Shown here piece after piece: positions 1 through 6,246 of a stretch of 11,166 nt of DNA (position 1 is its first letter; every line of letters begins with the position of its first letter). Location of the stretch: the NCBI GenBank assembly GCA_002315455.1, contig DCGG01000061.1:285-11450 (forward strand), in the 5' to 3' direction. The notes beneath the pieces were generated by a model that saw only the letters and a list, made by a program, of their open reading frames with translations, had not been told where the DNA came from and did not search any database. Made by a program: the position numbers and the translations under genes. This stretch comes from Lentisphaeria bacterium UBA1784 (GTDB lineage Bacteria; Verrucomicrobiota; Lentisphaeria; Victivallales; Victivallaceae).

Positions 1-885
1 CTGCCCACCTACAACTTCGCCAACGTCATCGACGATCATCTCATGGGGATCACCCATGTGGTGCGGGGCTCGGAATACCTCTCCAGCACCCCAAAATACA
101 ACCTGCTCTACCGGGCCTTCGGCTGGGAGATTCCGGAGTACGTGCATTTGCCCCTCATCATGGGCCGGGATGCCGACGGCAACGTCTCCAAACTCTCCAA
201 GCGCCACGGTTCCGTGAGTTTCGAGAACCTCGTCGCCGAAGGCTATCTCCCGGAAGCCATCGTCAACTACATCGCGCTGCTCGGCTGGTCGCCCAAGAGC
301 GACCGGGAGATCTTCTCCCTGCAGGAACTGGCGGAAGCGTTCCAGACCTCGGGTCTCAACAAGTCCTCGGCGGTCTTCGACTACGACAAATTGCGCTGGG
401 TGAATGCGGAACACATCAAAGCCCTCCCCGTGGAAACGTTCGCGGAACTCTCCCTCCCCTTCTCCGGCGTTGCCGGGTCCTGGCTGGAAAACAAGTGGAC
501 CCGGCTTGCCGGACTGCTTCAGCCGCGGACTGAAAAACTGACGGAGATCCCGGAAAAGATCGGATTCCTGCTGGCGCTGCCGGAATTTTCCAACGACCTC
601 TTTGTCAATAAAAAGAGCAAGTGCGATGCCGCCGTGGCCAAAGAGCTCCTTGCCAGACTGATCCCGGAATTTTCCGCGCTGCCGGAAATGACCGCCGATG
701 CGGTAGGCTCGATCATCTCCGCCGATGCGGAAGCCCGGCAGGTGAAACTGGGCCAGCCGATGTGGGCGGTCCGCATCGCCCTCTCCGGTTCTCCGGTCAC
801 TCCCGGGGGGCCCGGTGAGATCATGGAGTTGCTGGGCAAAGAGGAGTCCCTCCGCCGCCTGAACCTTGCACTGGCACGTCTGTAA
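1..885 (+). CDS. gltX: Glutamyl-tRNA synthetase, C-terminal part (5' end outside window)
   Basis: Cytoplasmic class I aminoacyl-tRNA synthetase that charges tRNA-Glu (or also tRNA-Gln, if non-discriminating) with glutamate. The frame is already open at base 1 and reads PTYNFANVIDDHLMGITHV, a hallmark of the GltX catalytic core, followed by VRGSEYLSSTPKYNLLY. The KMSKS-type ATP loop appears as KLSKRHG at 190-210. After it come the stem-contact fold and the helical anticodon-binding domain, ending at TAA 883-885. About 294 residues are visible, and the N-terminal Rossmann half with the HIGH motif lies upstream of the window. The ATG at 43 is internal, not a start. Sequence alone cannot tell the discriminating from the non-discriminating type. 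The next gene starts 16 bp downstream on the same strand, so co-transcription is likely. Confidence 0.97.
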   Translation: MPTYNFANVIDDHLMGITHVVRGSEYLSSTPKYNLLYRAFGWEIPEYVHLPLIMGRDADGNVSKLSKRHGSVSFENLVAEGYLPEAIVNYIALLGWSPKSDREIFSLQELAEAFQTSGLNKSSAVFDYDKLRWVNAEHIKALPVETFAELSLPFSGVAGSWLENKWTRLAGLLQPRTEKLTEIPEKIGFLLALPEFSNDLFVNKKSKCDAAVAKELLARLIPEFSALPEMTADAVGSIISADAEARQVKLGQPMWAVRIALSGSPVTPGGPGEIMELLGKEESLRRLNLALARL

Positions 886-901
886 AAAAAGGAATTCTTT
901 C

Positions 902-1894
902 ATGCGAAACGTCTTTCCCCGTCTCTCCCGTACTGTCTTTGCGGCAGGAGCCTTGTTCCTCATCCAAACGGTGCAAGGCTCGACTGACAGCATGCTGAAA
1001 TTGAACGGCACCTTTCAGGGAGTCCCGGATGGTGCCGAAACCGCGCCCGGCTGGACCATTGCCAAGGGACGCAACGGAGCAGTTTGCTCCAAGGTCACGT
1101 TTTCAGACGATGGCAAGGGGACCATGGAACTCCGCGCCGACGATGAGGAGAGCGTCGGTGCCTTTTCGCCCTTTTTTGCCGCGAATGGGAACGTGCTGGA
1201 GTTTGAATTCGAGGTCCAGGGCATCGGCAGCGGCACCAATCTCGGATATGGGGAGTACGTCATCGGCTATCAGGGATTCGACGGTGCGCGGAAACATATT
1301 CTGGGGGCAGACGGTCTTCAGACCGGAACGCTGTACCCGGTTGTAAAAAAAGAACGCTGTTATCTTCCCCTGCGCGAAGGCGTGAAATTCTTCCGCATCT
1401 GTCTGGTGGCCCGCCCCGGAGCAACGGCGAAATTCAGCAATCTTTACGTATGGCTCAACGATGATGCTTCTCAAAAAGCGCTTCCGGCGGAACCGACTTC
1501 GTCTCAGGCACTTCCTGATCCCCAAGCCGCCGCTTCTGTGAAATCCGCATCAAAACTTGCGGCGCCGATCTCGCTGAACGACCTGCCGTTTCTGCTGACG
1601 GACTACCGCTACAAAAACGATGAGTTGAAACCTGCCTACCAGATCATTGTTCCGCTGGGCGACCGGATCACGGTGGAACTGGAGGAGGATTCGTATCGCG
1701 GAGAACTGTGGAGCGTCAACCATTACAACGTTGATATCTGCCGCATCCGGATGGAGCACAGCCGTTTCGGCGTGGCCAACCTCCGCAAAGACAGCGCCAA
1801 AATCAAACTGGAAGCGTTGAAGCAGGGAACGACAAACGTGGTCTTTGTCAATGCCAACGGGAAAAAAATGACGCTGCGCTTCATCGTCCGGTAA
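902..1894 (+). CDS. Secreted two-domain beta-rich protein of unknown function
   Basis: I do not recognise this 330-residue protein as a named family. The start at 902 is chosen because AAGGAA at 889-894 lies 7 bp upstream and because it begins a good signal peptide: basic MRNVFPRLSR, hydrophobic core to about residue 22, likely cleavage near VQG-S (26/27). A longer frame from 866 would overlap gltX and bury the signal. Residues about 30-187 look like a beta-sandwich: NGTFQ near the start and PGW at 49-51 recall the opening of carbohydrate-binding jelly-roll modules. Residues about 188-222 form an Ala/Pro/Ser-rich linker. Residues about 245-330 form a second beta-rich domain (GDRITVEL, GELWSV, then alternating strands to LRFIVR), loosely like chagasin-type or other Ig-like folds; that likeness is weak. 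It is probably periplasmic or exported. It follows gltX by 16 bp and ends in a strong terminator, so it is the last gene of that unit. Confidence 0.8.
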   Translation: MRNVFPRLSRTVFAAGALFLIQTVQGSTDSMLKLNGTFQGVPDGAETAPGWTIAKGRNGAVCSKVTFSDDGKGTMELRADDEESVGAFSPFFAANGNVLEFEFEVQGIGSGTNLGYGEYVIGYQGFDGARKHILGADGLQTGTLYPVVKKERCYLPLREGVKFFRICLVARPGATAKFSNLYVWLNDDASQKALPAEPTSSQALPDPQAAASVKSASKLAAPISLNDLPFLLTDYRYKNDELKPAYQIIVPLGDRITVELEEDSYRGELWSVNHYNVDICRIRMEHSRFGVANLRKDSAKIKLEALKQGTTNVVFVNANGKKMTLRFIVR

Positions 1895-1916
1895 GCCGGA
1901 GCCTACATGCTCATCC

Positions 1917-1960
1917 GAGGCCGGTCCCCGTCAGTCGGTGATCGGCCTTTTCATTTCTTC
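1917..1960 (+). terminator. Rho-independent terminator of the gltX-secreted protein unit
   Basis: The arm GAGGCCGGTC (1917-1926) pairs with GATCGGCCTT (1940-1949). After one C/T mismatch the stem continues as CCG (1928-1930) with CGG (1936-1938), closing a TCAGT loop. This makes about 13 base pairs, including two G-U pairs. The stem runs into TTTTCATTTCTT on the + strand. It begins 22 bp after the stop codon of the secreted protein gene. Confidence 0.8.
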
Positions 1961-1969
1961 GCAGACAAC

Positions 1970-2030
1970 ACAACGCAAAAGAAGCACCGCACTGTCCCTT
2001 CCGCCGAAACGGTCAGAGACAATGCGGTGC
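1970..2030 (-). terminator. Rho-independent terminator of the PocR/AraC regulator gene
   Basis: Arms GCACCGCACTGTC (1984-1996) and GACAATGCGGTGC (2018-2030) form a 13-bp stem around a 21-nt loop. Read on the - strand, the only non-Watson-Crick position is a G-U wobble, and the stem is followed by TTCTTTTGCG. Read on the + strand, that position is an A-C mismatch. The structure therefore fits - strand RNA, 20 bp beyond the regulator's stop. With the + terminator at 1917-1960 it separates the two convergent units. Confidence 0.75.
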
Positions 2031-2050
2031 CAAGGGGGGCATTCAGAGTA

Positions 2051-2908
2051 TCAGGAGCGCTTCCTGTTCCGCAGTTTCTCCCGATATTCCCGGGGCGGCA
2101 TTCCCATCTTATTGTGGAACACCCTCGAAAAATAGAACTGGTCGGAGAAGCCGGATGCGAAAGCGACTTCGCAAACCGTGGCTTCGGGATACTCCTTCCA
2201 GAACTGTTCAGCCAGGTGCATCCGCTGGGAGATCAGCAGATTTTTGAAGTTCGTCTTGTACTCCCGGCGCAGGAACTGGGAGATCGTGGAGACGCTCCGC
2301 CCCAAACGCTTCGCCATGTGGGAGAGCCGGATGTCTTCTCTGGCGTGTTCCTGAATGTAGTTGTCGATCTCCGTCCGGAGCCGGTCACTCTTCAGAACTG
2401 CAAGTTCGCGGACGGCGATGTAGTCGATGAGGGTCCGCAGCATTCCCACGATCCCGGAGAATTTCTCCGCGGAAAACACGGGCAACGTGTTGAAGGCCGC
2501 CATGAAGCGTTTCCGCAAAGCAGATTCCTTGACAAGCTTCAAATACTCTTCCGGCTTGACGTCGCCGACGCGGAACTGGCCGATCATCAGGTATCCTGAA
2601 AGTTTTCCCCGGATGAAAATGGGAGCGATGCTCTCGTAAAGCCCGGCGTGGCAACGGTAACACACCACCTCCCGGGTCTGCAGAGCTTCCGCCTGCTTGT
2701 CTGTATCCAGAACGATGCATTTTTCCAGATCGTTCATCTCATTCTGAACCATTTGGCAGTACTCGCAGTTCGGCATCTCCTTGCCGCGGCGGAGGCGCTT
2801 CCCGTCCACGGAGAAAAAGGTGACGCGGATATCGAGAAGTTTTGCAAAATCGTCCAGAAGTGCTTGGACTTCGTCGCTCAAAAAAAGTTCAATGGCAGAA
2901 CCAGACAT
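2051..2908 (-). CDS. AraC-family transcriptional regulator with PocR sensory domain
   Basis: A 285-residue one-component regulator. Residues about 8-170 match the PocR ligand-binding domain: LSDEVQALLDDFAKLLDIRVTF, then cysteines C48, C51 and C64, the hallmark CYRCHAGL (C83, C86, H87) and the GYLMIGQF strand. Residues about 178-280 are an AraC-type double helix-turn-helix, with IRLSHMAKRLGRSVSTISQF in the first and the signature around FASGFSDQFYFSRVFHNKMGMPPREYR in the second. In the family, PocR domains bind small metabolites (the founder senses propanediol in Salmonella); the ligand here is unknown. The clustered cysteines could bind metal or a redox cofactor, which is inference. The start at 2908 has AAGGA about 10 bp upstream, and the next Met would delete the domain's N-terminus. 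It is divergent from the glycosidase gene and is its most likely regulator. Confidence 0.92.
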   Translation of the reverse strand: MSGSAIELFLSDEVQALLDDFAKLLDIRVTFFSVDGKRLRRGKEMPNCEYCQMVQNEMNDLEKCIVLDTDKQAEALQTREVVCYRCHAGLYESIAPIFIRGKLSGYLMIGQFRVGDVKPEEYLKLVKESALRKRFMAAFNTLPVFSAEKFSGIVGMLRTLIDYIAVRELAVLKSDRLRTEIDNYIQEHAREDIRLSHMAKRLGRSVSTISQFLRREYKTNFKNLLISQRMHLAEQFWKEYPEATVCEVAFASGFSDQFYFSRVFHNKMGMPPREYREKLRNRKRS

Positions 2909-2944
2909 TCCCTTGGGATCCTTATGATATTTTCTTTCTAACGC

Positions 2945-2950
2945 ATTATA
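2945..2950 (-). promoter_or_regulatory. Possible -10 element of the regulator gene
   Basis: A perfect TATAAT on the - strand, 37 bp upstream of the regulator's ATG. No good -35 sits at 17 bp; only a T-run is there, and a TTGAAA lies too close, at 13 bp. The promoter may be weak or autoregulated, since AT-rich dyads lie immediately upstream. Confidence 0.45.
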
Positions 2951-2986
2951 ATATAATTCAAATTTTCAAAAAATCCATGTTTTTTA

Positions 2987-3009
2987 TTGAAAAATAAATA
3001 TTTTTTCAA
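2987..3009. repeat. A/T palindrome, candidate operator
   Basis: TTGAAAAA (2987-2994) and TTTTTCAA (3002-3009) are perfect 8-bp inverted arms around a 7-bp spacer. A further TTTTCAA lies at 2963-2969, exactly 40 bp upstream of the one at 3003-3009. The right arm overlaps the left arm of the next inverted repeat. Low sequence complexity makes chance symmetry more likely here than for the neighbouring 10-bp repeat. Confidence 0.4.
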
Positions 3010-3053
3010 GTTTCAGGGTAAAAGAAATCCGGTGACCTGATGTCTGAAACTTG
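3007..3053. promoter_or_regulatory. Perfect 10-bp inverted repeat, candidate operator
   Basis: CAAGTTTCAG (3007-3016) and CTGAAACTTG (3044-3053) are exact reverse complements, separated by 27 bp. The half-sites are 37 bp apart start to start, about 3.5 helical turns. The location between a regulator and its probable target suggests paired binding sites. If transcribed it could also form a stem with a 27-nt loop. A shorter symmetry, GTGAC (3032-3036) and GTCAC (3053-3057), overlaps it. Confidence 0.5.
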
Positions 3054-3163
3054 TCACGGAAATAAGATAATCCGCTTCCCTCAAAAATGCAATCCTTTTG
3101 CGGAATATTTCCTCACGGATAGCAAAAAGCAGAAATATCATTTTATATTTTTATCCATATCTT

Positions 3164-3169
3164 TATACT
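3164..3169 (+). promoter_or_regulatory. Possible -10 element of the glycosidase gene
   Basis: TATACT, 95 bp upstream of the glycosidase ATG. There is no recognisable -35 at 16-18 bp, only A/T-rich sequence. A missing -35 would fit an activator-dependent promoter of the AraC type, but the assignment is tentative. Confidence 0.3.
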
Positions 3170-3196
3170 GCAGTGCATTTATTTTTTCTTTTTTCA

Positions 3197-3229
3197 GGTG
3201 TACAGTAAACACCGTGAACAGAAATTCAC
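3197..3229 (+). promoter_or_regulatory. Two tandem dyads in the glycosidase leader
   Basis: Dyad 1 is GGTGT (3197-3201) with ACACC (3209-3213). Dyad 2 is GTGAA (3214-3218) with TTCAC (3225-3229). The two are immediately adjacent, and their left halves repeat as GTGxACAGxAA with a 16-bp period (from 3198 and 3214). They lie 36 bp upstream of the start codon. They could be an operator pair or two small leader hairpins next to the ribosome-binding site. Confidence 0.45.
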
Positions 3230-3264
3230 AATGGCAGAACAAAAACATTCAAAGGAGATTTTTC

Positions 3265-6012
3265 ATGAGACCCAACCGAAAAACAGCGAGCCTGCTACTG
3301 GGCATTCTGCTCTCATCCTTATCGCTTCTCGGGGCGCATCCCGACTACAAGGCAAAGTGGATCTGGTATCCGGAGCGCTTTCTGGATGCCGTCCACTCCT
3401 CCCGCTGGTTCCATCGCAGTTTTGAATTGAAACGGCTTCCGGTCCGTGCCGCACTGATCTGCCGCGCCGATGACGCCCACACCGTCAGCCTCAACGGGAC
3501 CCCTGTGAAACCGCAGAAAAACAAGGTCGTTTCCGACGGGCAGACGTGGGAAAAACTCGACCGCTACAACCTCCTGCCGATTCTTAAGACCGGGACCAAC
3601 CACCTGCAGATCCGGGTGGACAACGGCACCGGTTCCGCGGGGCTTCTGGGCAAGGTGAAATTCACCTATGCCGACGACTCCATCGAGGAGTTTTTCACCG
3701 ACGGCAGTTGGACCGCTTCCAAAACGGAGCAGGATGCCGGAGTGCCCTCCCGGGTGCTGGGCTTTGCCGGGATCGCGCCTTGGGGCGAAGCGGATTATTC
3801 CGCCTTCCTCGCGCAGGATGAACTGGCAACGTATCAGGCCTTCCGTCAGGATCTGGACCAGAAACAGGCGGCTCTTGTGGAACAGTTGAAACGGGAACCC
3901 TACCGGAAACACTCCATCCTTTACCGGAATGGAGTCCCTTTTATTTCCGCAGACGGACAGGAGATCCCCGCATTCTTCTACAAAAACCTTCATCTCAGTC
4001 CGGATGATCCCAAACTGATTCGAAAAGTGCAGGCGTTCCACGACGGCGGCAGCCGCGTGTTCACCGTTGACGTGGATCTCAAGAAATACTGGACCCCAAA
4101 GGGGGTCTTCTCGCAGGAACTGCAGGATCTGATCCTGCGTCTGCTGACCCGGTTCCCGGACAGCAAGATCCTGCTCGGACTCAATCTGAACAATCCCAAC
4201 TGGTTCATGAAAGAGCATCCGGAGGCGCTGATCCGATACGCCACCGGTCCCGTGGATACCAAGACCGACGTTTTCAAACGCTATCAACAGTGTTCCTATG
4301 CATCCGAGATCTTCCGTGAGAATATCACCAAGGCCATTTCTGAATTTTGCCGCCAGTTGTACGAATCCCCCGTCGGGAAGCGCATTGCAGGCATCCGGAT
4401 CGGCTACGGGATCTTCAATGAATGGCACTGCTTCGGCATGAAGGCAGATATGCCGGACGTCTCCCCCGCCATGGGTCGGGCGTTCCATGCTTACCTGAAG
4501 AAGAAATACAGGACGGAAGCCGCTCTCCGCAAGGCGTGGAAGAACGATACCGTTACCTTTGACAACGCCCCCATGCCCGGAGTCGCGGAGCGTTCCGCCA
4601 CCGATCTGGGGGAACTGCGCGATCCCGATGCCCAGCGCCCGCTGCTGGATTATCTGGATGCCTACCACGACACGCTGGCGGATTTCGTCATGCTGGTCAA
4701 CCGGAGTGCAAAAGAGGCCATGGACAACAAGGTCCTTCTCGGCAACTACTACGGCTACTTCTTCGGGATGGGATACCCGTCGGAAGGCTGGCATCGCCGG
4801 ACGGAGAAAGTGCTGGATTCCCCCTTCGTTGATTTCCACATTTCGCCCTATCCCTATCCGAAGCAGTTCCGGGCGATTGGCGGTTTTCCCCAAATCCGGG
4901 CCGTTGCGGACACCTACCGGCTCCGCAACAAACTGCTGATCTTCGAGGACGATACCCGCACCCACCTCAACGAGACCAATACCTGCATCTTTGCAGATGA
5001 TCTTCCGGACAGCATTTCTCTGCTTCTGCGCAACACCATGCACACGCTCTGTCACGGCAGCGGGATCTGGTATCTTGATTTCGGTCACAACTGGTATGAC
5101 TGTCCCGAACTGCTGGACCTTTTCCGCACGATGGGAAAGATGTACAACTCCGGCATGGACTGCTCCAGTTTGAGCGAAGTCGCGGTTATCTGCGACTTCG
5201 ACGCCGCGACCTTCATGCAGAAGGGCGACCGCGCCTCCTCTGCGCTCTACGAAATCATCAACGGGACAGCCCGGGAGCTGATCTACAGCGGGATCGCCTT
5301 CGACTCCCTGTTGCTTTCTGATCTGGAGCGTTCCGGCTGTCCGGAGTACAAGGTCTATCTCTTCCCCGGGCTCATCGCCATGACGCCGGAAAAAATGAAG
5401 ATCATCCAAAAACTGAAGCGTGACGGCCACACCCTGATCTTCTTCTACGGAGCCGGCTGTCTCAACGAGACCGGCCTCGATATGGCGCAGATGAAGGCGG
5501 TGACCGGAATGGAGGTAAAACTGCACAAAGACCCCGCCGCGGTCTGGATCGACTGGCAGAAGCCATGGAATTCGGGAACGGAAAAACAAAAGCCGTATCG
5601 CACGCAACTTGCGCCCTGGTTCTCCATCCCGCAGCAGCCGGACCTGACCGTTCTCGGGACCATGCGCTACGCAAAAAAACGCGAGACTTCAGCCGCCATG
5701 CTCCAGACAAAGGACTATAACACCATCCTGCTTTGCGCGCCCTGCCCGGATCGGAATTTCTACCGCGCTCTTTGGAAGCAGTTGGGCGTGAAGATCTATT
5801 CCGACTCCAACGACGACGTGCTGAGCATCTGCCGTTCGCTGATCTCGCTTCACACAGCCAAGGGCGGACAACGCATCGTCACCCTACCCCCGGGGACCGT
5901 GAGAGCGGAACTGCTCTTCCCCGAAAAGAAGCCTCTTGCCATCAGGAATGGCAAGGTGGAACTTACCCTCCTGCCCCGCAGCACCACGGTGATCCGCTGT
6001 TATCAGAAATGA
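3265..6012 (+). CDS. Secreted GH42-like glycoside hydrolase with N-terminal jelly-roll domain
   Basis: A 915-residue predicted exported glycosidase. The start at 3265 is set by AAAGGAG at 3251-3257 and by the signal peptide it opens (MRPNRK, hydrophobic 9-23, cleavage near LLGA-HP). Residues about 28-150 (AKWIWYPE, WFHRSF, DDAHTVSLNG, GTNHLQIRVDN) resemble the jelly-roll seen at the N-terminus of alpha-L-rhamnosidases and other plant-glycan enzymes. Residues about 225-630 look like a GH42-type TIM barrel. GIFNEW places the likely acid/base at E386, the typical segment AFHAYLKKKYRTEAALRKAW follows, and LLIFEDD places a likely nucleophile at E561. Their 175-residue spacing is close to that of GH42 beta-galactosidases. 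Residues about 635-850 resemble the GH42 flavodoxin-like trimerisation domain, and a small beta domain ends the chain. The substrate is unknown; a beta-galactoside is only one possibility. It is divergent from the PocR/AraC gene, its likely regulator. Confidence 0.85.
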   Translation: MRPNRKTASLLLGILLSSLSLLGAHPDYKAKWIWYPERFLDAVHSSRWFHRSFELKRLPVRAALICRADDAHTVSLNGTPVKPQKNKVVSDGQTWEKLDRYNLLPILKTGTNHLQIRVDNGTGSAGLLGKVKFTYADDSIEEFFTDGSWTASKTEQDAGVPSRVLGFAGIAPWGEADYSAFLAQDELATYQAFRQDLDQKQAALVEQLKREPYRKHSILYRNGVPFISADGQEIPAFFYKNLHLSPDDPKLIRKVQAFHDGGSRVFTVDVDLKKYWTPKGVFSQELQDLILRLLTRFPDSKILLGLNLNNPNWFMKEHPEALIRYATGPVDTKTDVFKRYQQCSYASEIFRENITKAISEFCRQLYESPVGKRIAGIRIGYGIFNEWHCFGMKADMPDVSPAMGRAFHAYLKKKYRTEAALRKAWKNDTVTFDNAPMPGVAERSATDLGELRDPDAQRPLLDYLDAYHDTLADFVMLVNRSAKEAMDNKVLLGNYYGYFFGMGYPSEGWHRRTEKVLDSPFVDFHISPYPYPKQFRAIGGFPQIRAVADTYRLRNKLLIFEDDTRTHLNETNTCIFADDLPDSISLLLRNTMHTLCHGSGIWYLDFGHNWYDCPELLDLFRTMGKMYNSGMDCSSLSEVAVICDFDAATFMQKGDRASSALYEIINGTARELIYSGIAFDSLLLSDLERSGCPEYKVYLFPGLIAMTPEKMKIIQKLKRDGHTLIFFYGAGCLNETGLDMAQMKAVTGMEVKLHKDPAAVWIDWQKPWNSGTEKQKPYRTQLAPWFSIPQQPDLTVLGTMRYAKKRETSAAMLQTKDYNTILLCAPCPDRNFYRALWKQLGVKIYSDSNDDVLSICRSLISLHTAKGGQRIVTLPPGTVRAELLFPEKKPLAIRNGKVELTLLPRSTTVIRCYQK

Positions 6013-6055
6013 TCCTGACCGGCGGATGAAAAGCAAAACCACAAGCTCAGCCGGG

Positions 6056-6152
6056 TAGTGTCCGATATTTTGCGCATATTTGATTCTGCCAGACGACAGA
6101 ACCACATTTTCAACCCCTGTCTTTCAAAATGTGCGCAATTTTCCGGACGTTA
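6056..6152 (+). other. Candidate structured RNA element in the glycosidase 3' UTR
   Basis: On + strand RNA the outer arm UAGUGUCCG (6056-6064) pairs with CGGACGUUA (6144-6152), 9 bp including two G-U pairs. After an internal loop, UUGCGCAUAUUU (6070-6081) pairs with AAAUGUGCGCAA (6127-6138), 12 bp with one U-G. Inside, UUCUG (6084-6088) can pair with CAGAA (6097-6101). A competing hairpin is CACATTTT (6103-6110) with AAAATGTG (6126-6133). The wobbles favour the + strand. It begins 44 bp after the glycosidase stop and precedes the terminator. It could instead be a degraded inverted-repeat element. Confidence 0.4.
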
Positions 6153-6172
6153 TCTTTTGACCTAAAGGGGTA

Positions 6173-6227
6173 CAATAAACGGCGACGATCAGGAATACTC
6201 CTGACCGCCGCCGTTTTATTTTGTCTT
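6173..6227. terminator. Bidirectional terminator between convergent genes
   Basis: The hairpin spans 6180-6213: outer CGGCG/CGCCG, then CG/CG, then TCAGGA (6189-6194) with TCCTGA (6199-6204) around loop ATAC. On the + strand it is followed by TTTTATTTTGTCTT and would end the glycosidase transcript. On the - strand it is followed by TTTATTGT, 34 bp beyond the ppdK stop. The two internal mismatches are A-C in + RNA but G-U in - RNA, so the - strand stem is uninterrupted. Confidence 0.8.
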
Positions 6228-6246
6228 ATATCAGAGACGGGAGACT

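Larger units (their letters stand above)
2909..3264. other. 356-bp AT-rich divergent regulatory region
   Basis: This gap between the divergent regulator and glycosidase genes holds no convincing gene. A frame open from ATG 3040 into the glycosidase lacks a Shine-Dalgarno and would bury the signal peptide. The region is much richer in A/T than the flanking coding DNA. It contains an A/T palindrome (2987-3009), a perfect 10-bp inverted repeat (3007-3053), candidate -10 boxes for both directions, two tandem dyads (3197-3229), and one copy of a direct repeat whose other copy overlaps the regulator's first codons. The density of symmetric elements suggests several protein-binding sites. Confidence 0.7.

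Noticed and set aside
1907..2599. A 230-codon + strand frame overlapping the regulator gene
   Set aside because: It runs through two terminators and antisense to the PocR/AraC coding region, and its translation has no recognisable motif.
3040..3264. A 75-residue N-terminal extension of the glycosidase starting at ATG 3040
   Set aside because: It has no Shine-Dalgarno, lies in AT-rich regulatory DNA over an inverted repeat, and would bury the signal peptide. The start at 3265 has AAAGGAG at proper spacing.
3319..5607. A 762-codon open frame on the - strand, antisense to the glycosidase gene
   Set aside because: It lies almost wholly inside a gene with clear domains, signal peptide and Shine-Dalgarno. 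The antisense translation shows no family motif and has no ribosome-binding site.
6157..6176. TTGACC followed by TACAAT, looking like a + strand promoter
   Set aside because: The spacer is only 8 bp, far from the 16-18 bp required, and a terminator hairpin with no downstream + gene follows.
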